Translations under genes and position numbers: made by a program | Notes under the pieces: model-generated | The model's input: the letters and a program-made list of their open reading frames with translations, nothing else | Databases searched by the model: none | Told to the model about the DNA's origin: nothing | In this document: positions 18,142 through 26,564 of the stretch, in pieces | Layout of the letters: each line of letters starts with the position of its first letter | How positions within the stretch are numbered: position 1 is the first letter of the stretch | From: JAHEKD01 sp965204695 | GTDB taxonomy: Bacteria; Pseudomonadota; Gammaproteobacteria; Arenicellales; JAHEKD01 | Direction of reading: 5' to 3' | Assembly: GCA_965204695.1 (NCBI GenBank) | Contig: OZ242007.1 | Location: 3,286,001 to 3,350,000 of the forward strand | Length of the DNA stretch: 64,000 nucleotides

Positions 18142-19397
18142 AGTTTTATTGATATTCCATCGCTGAGTGAATTCTTATATGCCCTATAAGCGGGAATCAA
18201 GCCCATTAAAATTGCACTAATTATGACAATTACTAATAATCCTAGTTCATATAAGGACAACATTTTAACCGAAATGATCAGTCCAAACTCGCTTTCTATG
18301 ATGGGAGAGAGCAATGAAAGTAGCGTATAAAATAAAATCACTCCGCAAATGACGCCTAAAATGGCCAGTAAGGTGGCTTCGCTGACTAATAAGCCTACTA
18401 TATGCATGGGTCTGGCTCCGGTGGAACGTAAAACGGCCATTTCCCGGCGGCGTTCATTCAGACTGGAAAGAATCATCGCCAGCATGCCAACCAGTCCAAT
18501 TGCAACCACAAAAGCTGAGATAATTAGCAGTGCTTGTTCGGCCACGCTCATTAAATTCCATAATTCCTGCAAAGCCACGCCAGGAATGATTGCCAGCAAT
18601 GGTTCTTGCCGATATTCATTGATTTCACGTTGCAATTTGAAAGTGCTAATACGCGATTTTAAGCCCAACATGAAGGCAGTGATTACCTCGGGTGTTAAGT
18701 CCAGAGCTTTAGCACGATCAGCATCAATTTTAAAACCGGGTATCGGTGCGCCCGCTTGCCAATCGATATGAATTGCTTCAATACCCTCAAGACTGACATG
18801 AACGGTATGGTCTACAGGTGTGCCAGTGCGCTCAAGTATCCCTACTACGGTGAACGGTTTGTCAGAATGATCAATAAAGCTGACTTCACCGGCTCCGTGG
18901 GCGATCACAATTTCAGAACCAATGCTGTAATTCAGTGCTTCTGCAACTTCGGCACCTATAACAGCATCATAAACGTCGGCAAATTTATCTCCCTGGGCAA
19001 ATAGCAAAGGCCTATCTCGCCGATAACGAAAATATTCAAAATAATCTGTATTAGTGCCCATCACTCGGTAACCACGGTGCGAATCACCCAAAGAAATGGG
19101 TATTGACCAATCGACTAAACGATTGTTGCTGATCTGTTCATAGCTTTGCCAGGAGATATTATTCGTTGGGTTGCCAATACGGAATACTGAGTACAGTAAT
19201 AATTGGATCGAACCACTGCGGGCACCCACAATTAAATCTGTGCCGGAAATCGTGTTGGTAAAGCTGAGTTTGGCATCATTTCTGACACGCTCAACCGCTA
19301 GTAATAAAGCGACACTCAATGCAATTGTGGCCACAGTCAGAATTGCAGTAAATTTGCGATTACGCAAGCTTTTGACGGCGAGGCTGAGTAAGTACAT
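18138..19397 (-). CDS. ABC transporter permease (FtsX/MacB type), zinc-uptake locus
   Basis: 419 residues with the FtsX-like layout: one membrane helix near the N-terminus (about 15-35), a large periplasmic domain (about 40-270), then three helices (about 283-310, 335-362, 380-403). This topology belongs to mechanotransmission-type ABC systems (LolCDE, MacB) rather than channel-type importers. The segment before the second helix pair, LNERRREMAVLRSTGAR, is the conserved coupling region. It lies 2 bp after the ATPase gene. Context with a ZrgA homologue and DUF3299 suggests zinc acquisition. Confidence 0.9.
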   Translation of the reverse strand: MYLLSLAVKSLRNRKFTAILTVATIALSVALLLAVERVRNDAKLSFTNTISGTDLIVGARSGSIQLLLYSVFRIGNPTNNISWQSYEQISNNRLVDWSIPISLGDSHRGYRVMGTNTDYFEYFRYRRDRPLLFAQGDKFADVYDAVIGAEVAEALNYSIGSEIVIAHGAGEVSFIDHSDKPFTVVGILERTGTPVDHTVHVSLEGIEAIHIDWQAGAPIPGFKIDADRAKALDLTPEVITAFMLGLKSRISTFKLQREINEYRQEPLLAIIPGVALQELWNLMSVAEQALLIISAFVVAIGLVGMLAMILSSLNERRREMAVLRSTGARPMHIVGLLVSEATLLAILGVICGVILFYTLLSLLSPIIESEFGLIISVKMLSLYELGLLVIVIISAILMGLIPAYRAYKNSLSDGISIKL

Positions 19398-19399
19398 GC

Positions 19400-20107
19400 T
19401 TAATGTACGGGGTCAGGCTTTATTGATGCCTGATTGATAGTGGGCAAATCGATTTGCTGATCAAATAACTTAGCCAGACTGCCATCATGGCTAACGAATA
19501 CCAATGTTGAATTGGATTGTTTACATTCCTGAAACAACAATTCTATAAATGCTTCGCGAGCATCACTATCCAGGGCTGAAGTGGGTTCATCGGCAATGAT
19601 GATTTCCGGGTTGCCGATCAGGGCGCGAGCAGCGGCAACTCGTTGCTGTTGACCCACACTTAGCTCAGTAACAGGCTTATTCAGCAGGTTGTCCCTGGCC
19701 ATTCCAAGATCAGTTAATAAGCGACGTGCCTCAATATCATGATTCTCGGTTTTAGATTTTCTCAACTTGGAGAAATGACAGGGTAGCGTGACGTTTTCTA
19801 ACACTGACAAATAGGGAACCAGGTTGAATTGCTGAAAAATAAACCCAACATGATCGGCCCTGAATTTGTCTTTAGCTGAGCCTCTTAATTCACTCACATC
19901 TTGATCCAGAATCTTGACGACTCCTGAATCGGGAGCTGTCACCACACCAATAAGGTTGAGTAAACTGGTTTTTCCACTACCACTGGGACCTTGAATAAAT
20001 AGGCTCTGCCCGGGTTCAATGGTCAGGCTTTCAATATCCAATACAGGTTCCGCACGGGAGCCCCAACTGAATCTAAGGTTGTTAATTTCAACAATTGGGT
20101 TAAACAC
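19400..20107 (-). CDS. ABC transporter ATP-binding protein (LolD-like), zinc-uptake locus
   Basis: 235 residues. Walker A GPSGSGKTS (near residue 40), Q-loop FIFQQFNLVPYLSVLENV, signature LSVGQQQRVAAARAL, Walker B IIIADEPTSALD and H-loop VFVSHD are all intact, so it should hydrolyse ATP. The sequence is closest in style to LolD/MacB ATPases and pairs with the adjacent FtsX-type permease. It is separated by 303 bp from the upstream zrgA-like gene on the same strand, so it may have its own promoter. Confidence 0.92.
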   Translation of the reverse strand: MFNPIVEINNLRFSWGSRAEPVLDIESLTIEPGQSLFIQGPSGSGKTSLLNLIGVVTAPDSGVVKILDQDVSELRGSAKDKFRADHVGFIFQQFNLVPYLSVLENVTLPCHFSKLRKSKTENHDIEARRLLTDLGMARDNLLNKPVTELSVGQQQRVAAARALIGNPEIIIADEPTSALDSDAREAFIELLFQECKQSNSTLVFVSHDGSLAKLFDQQIDLPTINQASIKPDPVH

Positions 20108-20410
20108 GGTTTGCAGCCATAAAGTCAGTTATTTTTTGTCAGTATGATTTTACAATTCAGTAACTGATGTTGCATTCAAAATTAAGAGTTCTGTAATATG
20201 GTCATCGATTAAATAATACTTTTAATTCTGTATAGTTGAGCAGGCTTAATTCATTGTTACGTATTTCAGGCCTGATAAGCTTCGCATAACTTTATAAGAC
20301 CGTTTCAGAGTACATTTTTAAACAGTCACTTACTGAGTGAAATCGCAAAGTCGTTAGAAATGCGAGTGATTACAACCCATCAGCCCTAAGAATCAATCGA
20401 ATCTGACTAT
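20108..20410. other. 303-bp intergenic stretch inside the zinc-uptake locus
   Basis: No open reading frame of note and no recognised RNA. It is AT-rich with a 10-bp perfect palindrome TCAGGCCTGA. I looked for a second Zur-type palindrome and saw none. It probably holds the promoter of the ABC genes and the end of the zrgA transcript. Confidence 0.4.
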
Positions 20411-21097
20411 TTACAGTTCAATATTAGCGTTATCTTTATCCAGGCTTATAGCAGTTTGTTGATCGGCTGTCAGCAGTTGAACGTTTAAAGTTTCTGTAGC
20501 CGGGAAGGCATCGAATAGCTTGACCTGAATTTCAGTCAGCTTCTCTGGGTCATCACAGTGAAATTCATATTCAACATGAAATTCTGAGTGTATTTCTTCA
20601 TCATGATCGTGTTCGTCCGCATGCTCGTCATGGTGTTCTTCATCGGCATGGTCATTATGGTGCTCGTCATCATGGTCTTCATGCGCATGTTCGTCATCCT
20701 TATTTTGCTCATGGGCGTGTTCATCATCATGATGCTCTTCATCATGATCTTCATGTGCGTGTTCATCTTCATCCCCCTGGAGTAGTTCAGACTCAACATG
20801 TACATGCTCAGCCTTACAGCCTGCTGGCTCAGACAACACGAATAATTTATCTACTTGTTCGAATGTCTCCTCTGCCTGATGGATTGCGTTTTTTTGTTCA
20901 TCAGTGGATGGTGCATGTTCAAAACCGACTATATTTGCTGCTGGGCTGATCAGCTCGATCGCTAATTCATCACCTTCTAACACAACATTTAAATTTCCAA
21001 TGCCATGAGCATGGGAATCATGTTCACGGGTTGTTTGGGCAGAAGACAGTGTTGTCATGCTTAAGCAGCAAAACAAAAGAGTGATTTGGGTTTTCAT
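20411..21097 (-). CDS. ZrgA-like His-rich periplasmic zinc-uptake protein (DUF2796)
   Basis: 228 residues with a signal peptide (about 1-20, ending SSAQ). The N-terminal core matches DUF2796 proteins (HDSHAHGIGNLNVVLEGDEL, then AANIVGFEHAPS). A long tract at about residues 110-170 is almost wholly His, Asp and Glu and should bind many divalent metal ions. A second folded part (about 173-210) has a conserved cysteine. The family includes ZrgA of Vibrio, needed for zinc uptake with an ABC transporter. A nearly perfect Zur box lies 40 bp upstream of the ATG, supporting zinc repression. Confidence 0.88.
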   Translation of the reverse strand: MKTQITLLFCCLSMTTLSSAQTTREHDSHAHGIGNLNVVLEGDELAIELISPAANIVGFEHAPSTDEQKNAIHQAEETFEQVDKLFVLSEPAGCKAEHVHVESELLQGDEDEHAHEDHDEEHHDDEHAHEQNKDDEHAHEDHDDEHHNDHADEEHHDEHADEHDHDEEIHSEFHVEYEFHCDDPEKLTEIQVKLFDAFPATETLNVQLLTADQQTAISLDKDNANIEL

Positions 21098-21136
21098 TAG
21101 TAAATACCTAGTTGATTCGATGGACTATAAATAGAT

Positions 21137-21153
21137 ATGTTATAACATAACAT
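21137..21153. promoter_or_regulatory. Zur operator upstream of the zrgA-like gene
   Basis: ATGTTATAACATAACAT differs from the gammaproteobacterial Zur consensus core ATGTTATANTATAACAT by one base and is a palindrome apart from that position. It lies 40 bp upstream of the zrgA start, where it would overlap the promoter. Zur with zinc bound would repress the locus. The divergent TSUP gene at 21290 might also be affected. Confidence 0.8.
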
Positions 21154-21289
21154 TTTTGCACATAAAAATCATTACCGCTTCTTAGTTTTCGGAGTTTTTG
21201 ACCGTTATTACCTATCCATTTGCAAAAGAAAAATAAAACATCTATCAAGTGGATCAATTATGATCAGGTCGAATTAATATTTGATTAAC

Positions 21290-22024
21290 ATGTCTGAAAT
21301 CACATTTTTACAGATGATAGCTATTGGCCTGATTTTTATCTGGTCCGGTTTTGTTCGAAGTGGTATAGGTTTTGGAGGCGCTGCATTGTCGTTGCCGTTA
21401 ATGCTTCTTATTAATGATGATCCACTTTTCTGGTTACCGATTGTCGCGACTCATCTGCTAATTTTTTCCTGTATTACGCTTTACAAACGTTTGGATAATG
21501 TCGATTGGGATTATTTAAAAAAGGCGATGTGGATCATTTTTATTCCCAAAATTGTTGGCGTCATGGGCCTGTTGAATCTACCCAGCGATGTTCTGGTTTA
21601 CATGATTTATGGTATCACTTTCGTTTATGGTCTGACCTATGTATTCAACTATACATTCAAAAGCGATAATCGCTATGTTGATCGTACCTTGTTGATACTG
21701 GGTGGCTATGCCAGCGGCACATCTTTGATCGGTGCACCGCTGATTTCCGCGGTATTTGCTCGTCATGTCGAATTGTCACGGTTGCGTGATACGTTGTTTG
21801 TGCTGTGGATTATTTTAGTGATTATTAAAGTCTCGACCTTCTTTGTTTTTGATATCGACATGCAATTTAAATATATGGCTTACTTATTACCAGCGGTGAC
21901 CATCGGGCACATTCTGGGTCTAAAAGCACACAGTTATCTCATACACGGTGAGGGTAACCGTTTTAAAGCAGTTCTCGGACTGGTTTTAGTTGTGATTTGT
22001 GTTTATGGATTATTGACGGTTTGA
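21290..22024 (+). CDS. TSUP family transporter (TauE/SafE)
   Basis: 244 residues from the ATG at 21290; a TTG nine bases upstream is less likely. About eight hydrophobic segments fill the protein, and the early glycine-rich segment WSGFVRSGIGFGGAALSLPL is typical of TauE/SafE proteins. Members export or import sulfite, sulfoacetate, taurine-derived anions and other organic anions. There is no sulfur-metabolism neighbour, so the substrate is open. It converges on an Lrp-family gene with a 20-bp gap. Confidence 0.85.
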   Translation: MSEITFLQMIAIGLIFIWSGFVRSGIGFGGAALSLPLMLLINDDPLFWLPIVATHLLIFSCITLYKRLDNVDWDYLKKAMWIIFIPKIVGVMGLLNLPSDVLVYMIYGITFVYGLTYVFNYTFKSDNRYVDRTLLILGGYASGTSLIGAPLISAVFARHVELSRLRDTLFVLWIILVIIKVSTFFVFDIDMQFKYMAYLLPAVTIGHILGLKAHSYLIHGEGNRFKAVLGLVLVVICVYGLLTV

Positions 22025-22044
22025 TTTAGCAAATAGAGTGAATG

Positions 22045-22509
22045 CTAAGCAGGATCACTGTCTTTTATTTCCTCCAGGGATATGTGAGTCGATGTGTTAT
22101 CAATAAATGGCAAAGTGGAAATTGATTCTGTCAACACCCTGCGATAACTATCGATATCCTTGGTTCGAATTTTTAAGAGGTAATCAAAAGATGAAGCGAT
22201 TAAATGGCATTGCACAATTTCCGGAATCTTGATAACGGCTTGATTAAATTTAAATAAAGCGTCTTTGGTCGTTGTTTTTAATTTTACTTGAATAAATGCA
22301 GTATGCTTGAGCGCCATCTTCTTTGGGTTAATAACAGCCTTGAATCCTAAAATGTAGCCTTCAGAAAGTAATCGATTTAAACGAGTCTGGCAGGGTGTTT
22401 TGGAAATACCAATTCGCTCTGCCAAAACAGTCACGGGCAGTCTGCCGTTTTTTGATAATTCCTTTAAGATTTTTATTTCATATTGGTCAAGTTGATTGTT
22501 GTCTATCAT
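22045..22509 (-). CDS. Lrp/AsnC family regulator, probable PutR
   Basis: 154 residues: an N-terminal winged helix (about 8-60, with LAERIGISKTPCQTRLNRL as the recognition region) and a C-terminal RAM effector-binding domain (about 68-145). It is divergent from putA across a 193-bp AT-rich region. Lrp-type PutR regulators adjacent to putA activate proline catabolism in response to proline in other proteobacteria. Since the PutA here lacks its own DNA-binding domain, this regulator is the obvious candidate for proline control. That assignment is inference from position. Confidence 0.88.
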   Translation of the reverse strand: MIDNNQLDQYEIKILKELSKNGRLPVTVLAERIGISKTPCQTRLNRLLSEGYILGFKAVINPKKMALKHTAFIQVKLKTTTKDALFKFNQAVIKIPEIVQCHLIASSFDYLLKIRTKDIDSYRRVLTESISTLPFIDNTSTHISLEEIKDSDPA

Positions 22510-22702
22510 ATTAGTAATTAACTAGCCTTAATTAATCTTATTATAAACACATAATAACCGAATATTATTCATAAATAAGTCATTCAGACTTTCTAATTAA
22601 TATGTAATTGCGATGTTCTTTAGCAGAGTTAACTATTGTACTTAGATCAAGAGTTCTAAGTTTTTTAACTCGTTATAATTAAGCCATCAATCAGGAGTGA
22701 AC

Positions 22703-25700
22703 ATGCAAGAGCTTTCACATTTACGAGAACAATTTCGACAACGGCGACAATTGTCAGAAAAACAGGTGATTGCAGAGTTGCTTGATATTGTTCAATTTAG
22801 CGATCAGCAACGCCGACAGATTCAAGACCATGCAGCAGAGTTAGTGCGTAAACTCAGATCCGAAGCGACCCCGGGGTTAATGGAAAGCTTTTTGGCTGAG
22901 TATGGTTTGAGTACCGACGAAGGTGTGGCCTTAATGTGTCTAGCTGAAGCTTATCTACGTACACCCGACGAGTTGACCATGGATGCACTAATCCGCGACA
23001 AAATCGGCACTGGCGAGTGGTCACGCCATCGCGGTGGTGCGGATTCTCCTTTTGTGAATGTCACAACCTGGGCCCTAATGCTCAGTGGTCGAGTGTTTAG
23101 AAATAAAAAAGGTGAAGATAAAGATCTTAGCGACACTATGCTCAAAGTGGTCCAGCGCCTGGGTGAACCGGTTGCACGGGTGGCGGTAGGTGAAGCCATG
23201 AAGTTAATGGGCAAGCAATTTGTATTGGGCCGTGACATTGACGAAGCTATCGAAAATGGCAAAGAATTGCGTCAACAAGGTTATCGCTATTCTTATGACA
23301 TGTTGGGTGAGGCAGCACGCACTGGTGCGGATGCCCAGCGCTATTTTTTGTCATATTCCAAAGCTATCAGCGCGATTGCACAACGGGCGAAAAGTAACTT
23401 TGTGCATGATAATCCAGGAATTTCGGTCAAACTTTCTGCGCTACACCCACGCTACGAACACATTCAACACGATAGAGTAATGCGTGAATTAGTGCCACGA
23501 ATGGCCGCTTTAACTGAACAAGCGTGTGCAGCCAATATTGGTTTAAATATTGATGCGGAAGAAATGGACCGTCTTGATATTTCACTGGATATCATTAGTG
23601 CAGTGCTGCGCTCACCATCATTAGCAGGTTGGGATGGTTTCGGTGTGGTGGTGCAAGCGTATTCTAAACAAGCTTTGCCAGTACTAGACTGGTTAAATCA
23701 GCTGGCAACTGATCTGGATCGAAAAATTTCAGTGCGGTTAGTGAAAGGAGCATATTGGGATACTGAAATTAAGAATGCACAAGTGCTTGGGCTGAGCCGT
23801 TATCCTGTTTTTACCCGTAAACAAACGACTGACGTGTCTTATTTAGCTTGTGCAAAACGATTGTTGCAATATTCCGAGCGTATTTATCCGCAATTTGCGA
23901 CTCACAATGCACATACTGCCAGTGCAATACTTAAACTAGCCGATGACAACGATAAGTTTGAGTTTCAACGACTCCACGGAATGGGTGAAGCTTTGCATGA
24001 ATTAATCAAAGTCGAAACCAAGCGAATTTGCCGTATTTATGCGCCGGTAGGTATGCATAAGGATTTATTGGCCTATTTGGTGAGACGTTTATTGGAAAAT
24101 GGGGCAAATAGTTCCTTTGTTAATCAAGTTTTGGATAAAGATGTGCCGATTGATCAAGTCGTTGCTGATCCGATTTCGTACATAAAACCATTAGACAAAC
24201 TCAGAAACGAAAGAATTCCACTACCCAAAGATTTATATGGCCAAGCACGCATTAATTCACAGGGCTGGAATATCAATGATCCCTTGGATGAAGCTGAGCT
24301 AGAAGTACAAATGCAATCATTCAGGCGCTGTGTGTGGCAGGGAACACCATTGATCAAAGGCGTGAAACCCTCAGGCGAATCGGAATCGGTTCATAGCCCG
24401 GTTGATCATCGGGATTTAGTCGGCAATGTAATCAACACTAGTTCTGACGAAGTGGAGCGTGCGATTAAGTTTGCGACTAAATCAGCAGCAGATTGGGGTC
24501 AAACATCAGCATCTCATCGCGCACAGTTGTTGGAAAAAGTTGCCGATCTAAATGAAAAACATACGGCTGAATTCATTGCCATCGCCAGCCGTGAGGCGGG
24601 CAAAACCAGGCTTGATGGTATCTTGGAAGTTCGTGAGGCAGTTGATTTTCTGCGTTACTATGCTACTGAAGCTAGGGAAAAGCTCAGTAATGATCATTTT
24701 GAATCATTGGGTCCTGTGGTTTGTATTTCGCCCTGGAATTTTCCTTTGGCCATTTTCACTGGCCAAATTACGGCAGCTTTAGCGGCGGGTAATACAGTTT
24801 TAGCTAAACCGGCAGAGCAAACGCCAATAATTGCAACACGAGCGATTGAATTATTTCACCAGGCCGGTATCCCAGAAGATGTACTGGCTTTATTGCCAGG
24901 AGATGGGGAAACTGTAGGTTCAGCTTTGACTTCAGATCCCCGAATAAAAGGGGTTTGTTTTACCGGTTCTACCGAAACGGCACATTTAATTGATCAGGCT
25001 CTGGCAAACAAAGGTGATTCGTCGGCACCATTAATCGCCGAGACTGGCGGTTTAAATGCCATGATTGTTGATTCGACAGCACTCCCGGAACAGGCAGTGC
25101 GCGATATAGTTCAATCAGCATTCCAAAGTGCTGGACAGCGTTGTTCTGCTTTGCGCCTGTTAGTCGTGCAAGAAGATATTGCCGAAGATTTGTTAAGCAT
25201 GCTGGAGGGAGCGGCGGCTGAGCTGGTCATTGGTGACGGTTGGGATGCGGCTACTGATGTGGGTCCTGTGATTGATGCTGAAGCTCAAAAATTAATTCTC
25301 GATCATATGCAAAAGCTTGATGCTCAAGGTCGATGCTTGTTTAAAACTCGCTTGCCCGTAGCCACTAATCATGGGACTTATGTTCCAGCTGCCGCTTACA
25401 AACTTGATCAGATTAGTGATCTTAAAAAAGAAGTTTTTGGTCCAGTATTGCATGTGGTGACGTTCAAAGCCAAGCATCTTGATTCGGTAGTAGAGCAGAT
25501 TAATGCTAGTGGTTATGGATTGACTTTGGGAGCACATAGCCGGGTAGATGAGCGTATGAATCGAATCTGTGCCTTGGCCAAGGTGGGTAATATTTATCTT
25601 AATCGTAATCAAATCGGTGCAGTGGTAGGCGTGCAGCCGTTTGGTGGTGAGGGATTGTCTGGCACAGGTCCTAAAGCAGGTGGTCCGCAATACTTGTATC

Positions 25701-26320
25701 GTTTTACTAAGCCTAAGATCCAAGCTATGAGGCATGGTGTCGATGAAATTGCCCAGTCAGCTGCCTCATTTTTAGAGGCGTCAACGGTGTTAGATGATCC
25801 TTATAAGGATTTATTGAAAAAAACCATTATCAAGGCACAAACAGTTATTCGTGAACCACAAGTGCTTGTCGGTCCGACTGGAGAAAGAAATACTTATTCT
25901 TTACATCCCAGGGGGACGGTGTTTTGTGCTGGCGGTGGGGAAAATATAGAGGCTGCATTATTGGCTCAGGCAGCATTAGCAGCAGCTGCAGGAAACAATA
26001 TTATGCTTTCAAAAAAAGTGGCGGTGGCTGAAATAGTCAGGGAAGTTGAACGTCTGCTAGCTGCTATTGGCGTGGGTAAAAACCAAATTATTGAGATTGA
26101 TGAAGATTTGCTGACGACTTGCCAGCAGGAGTCACTAGATTTAGTTGTTTTTGATGACGAAGATGTAACTGAATTACGCAGAGCTTTAGCCGCACGGCCA
26201 GGAGCGAGAATACCTTTAATAACTTCTGCTGACATGCCGCATTTATATTATCAGGAGCGAGTTGTTTCGGAAGACACAACCGCTTCCGGTGGTAACGCCA
26301 AGCTATTAGCTGGGTTATAA
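22703..26320 (+). CDS. putA: Bifunctional proline dehydrogenase / L-glutamate gamma-semialdehyde dehydrogenase
   Basis: 1205 residues from the ATG at 22703, which has AGGAG 5-6 bp upstream; a GTG at 22697 overlaps that site and is unlikely. The enzyme oxidises proline to glutamate in two channelled steps at the membrane. The FAD-binding proline dehydrogenase barrel spans about residues 80-470 (RLVKGAYWDTEIK, THNAHT). The aldehyde dehydrogenase domain spans about 540-1000 with IAETGG and the nucleophile C814 in SAGQRCSAL. A C-terminal domain of about 170 residues follows. The ribbon-helix-helix domain of E. coli PutA is absent, so this form does not self-repress. Confidence 0.95.
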   Translation: MQELSHLREQFRQRRQLSEKQVIAELLDIVQFSDQQRRQIQDHAAELVRKLRSEATPGLMESFLAEYGLSTDEGVALMCLAEAYLRTPDELTMDALIRDKIGTGEWSRHRGGADSPFVNVTTWALMLSGRVFRNKKGEDKDLSDTMLKVVQRLGEPVARVAVGEAMKLMGKQFVLGRDIDEAIENGKELRQQGYRYSYDMLGEAARTGADAQRYFLSYSKAISAIAQRAKSNFVHDNPGISVKLSALHPRYEHIQHDRVMRELVPRMAALTEQACAANIGLNIDAEEMDRLDISLDIISAVLRSPSLAGWDGFGVVVQAYSKQALPVLDWLNQLATDLDRKISVRLVKGAYWDTEIKNAQVLGLSRYPVFTRKQTTDVSYLACAKRLLQYSERIYPQFATHNAHTASAILKLADDNDKFEFQRLHGMGEALHELIKVETKRICRIYAPVGMHKDLLAYLVRRLLENGANSSFVNQVLDKDVPIDQVVADPISYIKPLDKLRNERIPLPKDLYGQARINSQGWNINDPLDEAELEVQMQSFRRCVWQGTPLIKGVKPSGESESVHSPVDHRDLVGNVINTSSDEVERAIKFATKSAADWGQTSASHRAQLLEKVADLNEKHTAEFIAIASREAGKTRLDGILEVREAVDFLRYYATEAREKLSNDHFESLGPVVCISPWNFPLAIFTGQITAALAAGNTVLAKPAEQTPIIATRAIELFHQAGIPEDVLALLPGDGETVGSALTSDPRIKGVCFTGSTETAHLIDQALANKGDSSAPLIAETGGLNAMIVDSTALPEQAVRDIVQSAFQSAGQRCSALRLLVVQEDIAEDLLSMLEGAAAELVIGDGWDAATDVGPVIDAEAQKLILDHMQKLDAQGRCLFKTRLPVATNHGTYVPAAAYKLDQISDLKKEVFGPVLHVVTFKAKHLDSVVEQINASGYGLTLGAHSRVDERMNRICALAKVGNIYLNRNQIGAVVGVQPFGGEGLSGTGPKAGGPQYLYRFTKPKIQAMRHGVDEIAQSAASFLEASTVLDDPYKDLLKKTIIKAQTVIREPQVLVGPTGERNTYSLHPRGTVFCAGGGENIEAALLAQAALAAAAGNNIMLSKKVAVAEIVREVERLLAAIGVGKNQIIEIDEDLLTTCQQESLDLVVFDDEDVTELRRALAARPGARIPLITSADMPHLYYQERVVSEDTTASGGNAKLLAGL

Positions 26321-26564
26321 TGTTGACAAATTAAACACCAAAGGTAAGATTCTGTGTTGATTAACGATTCTTGGTCACTAAGTAGTGTTATATCAAAAAT
26401 CGTTTAGTAAAACAGAAGATAGTAACATTATATTTAAGTAAGACAGTCGGGATTGTTGTTAAGCTTCAAGGGGTTTGTCTACAAGGTTCTCATGACCCAC
26501 ACAGCTTGAATAGGTTTAAAGAACTTTCAGTGTCTTAGCATTACATTATTTAGAGGAATTGTTG

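Noticed and set aside
18349..18771. 140-codon plus-strand frame opposite the ABC permease
   Set aside because: It is antisense to a well-supported permease with all its motifs; composition is typical of a shadow frame.
20590..20770. Repetitive CATGATGAT-type pattern resembling a repeat array
   Set aside because: It encodes the His/Asp/Glu-rich tract of the zrgA-like protein; the periodicity is codon usage of a low-complexity segment, not CRISPR or tandem DNA repeats.
22951..23262. 103-codon minus-strand frame inside putA
   Set aside because: It is antisense to the conserved proline dehydrogenase domain and has no ribosome site.
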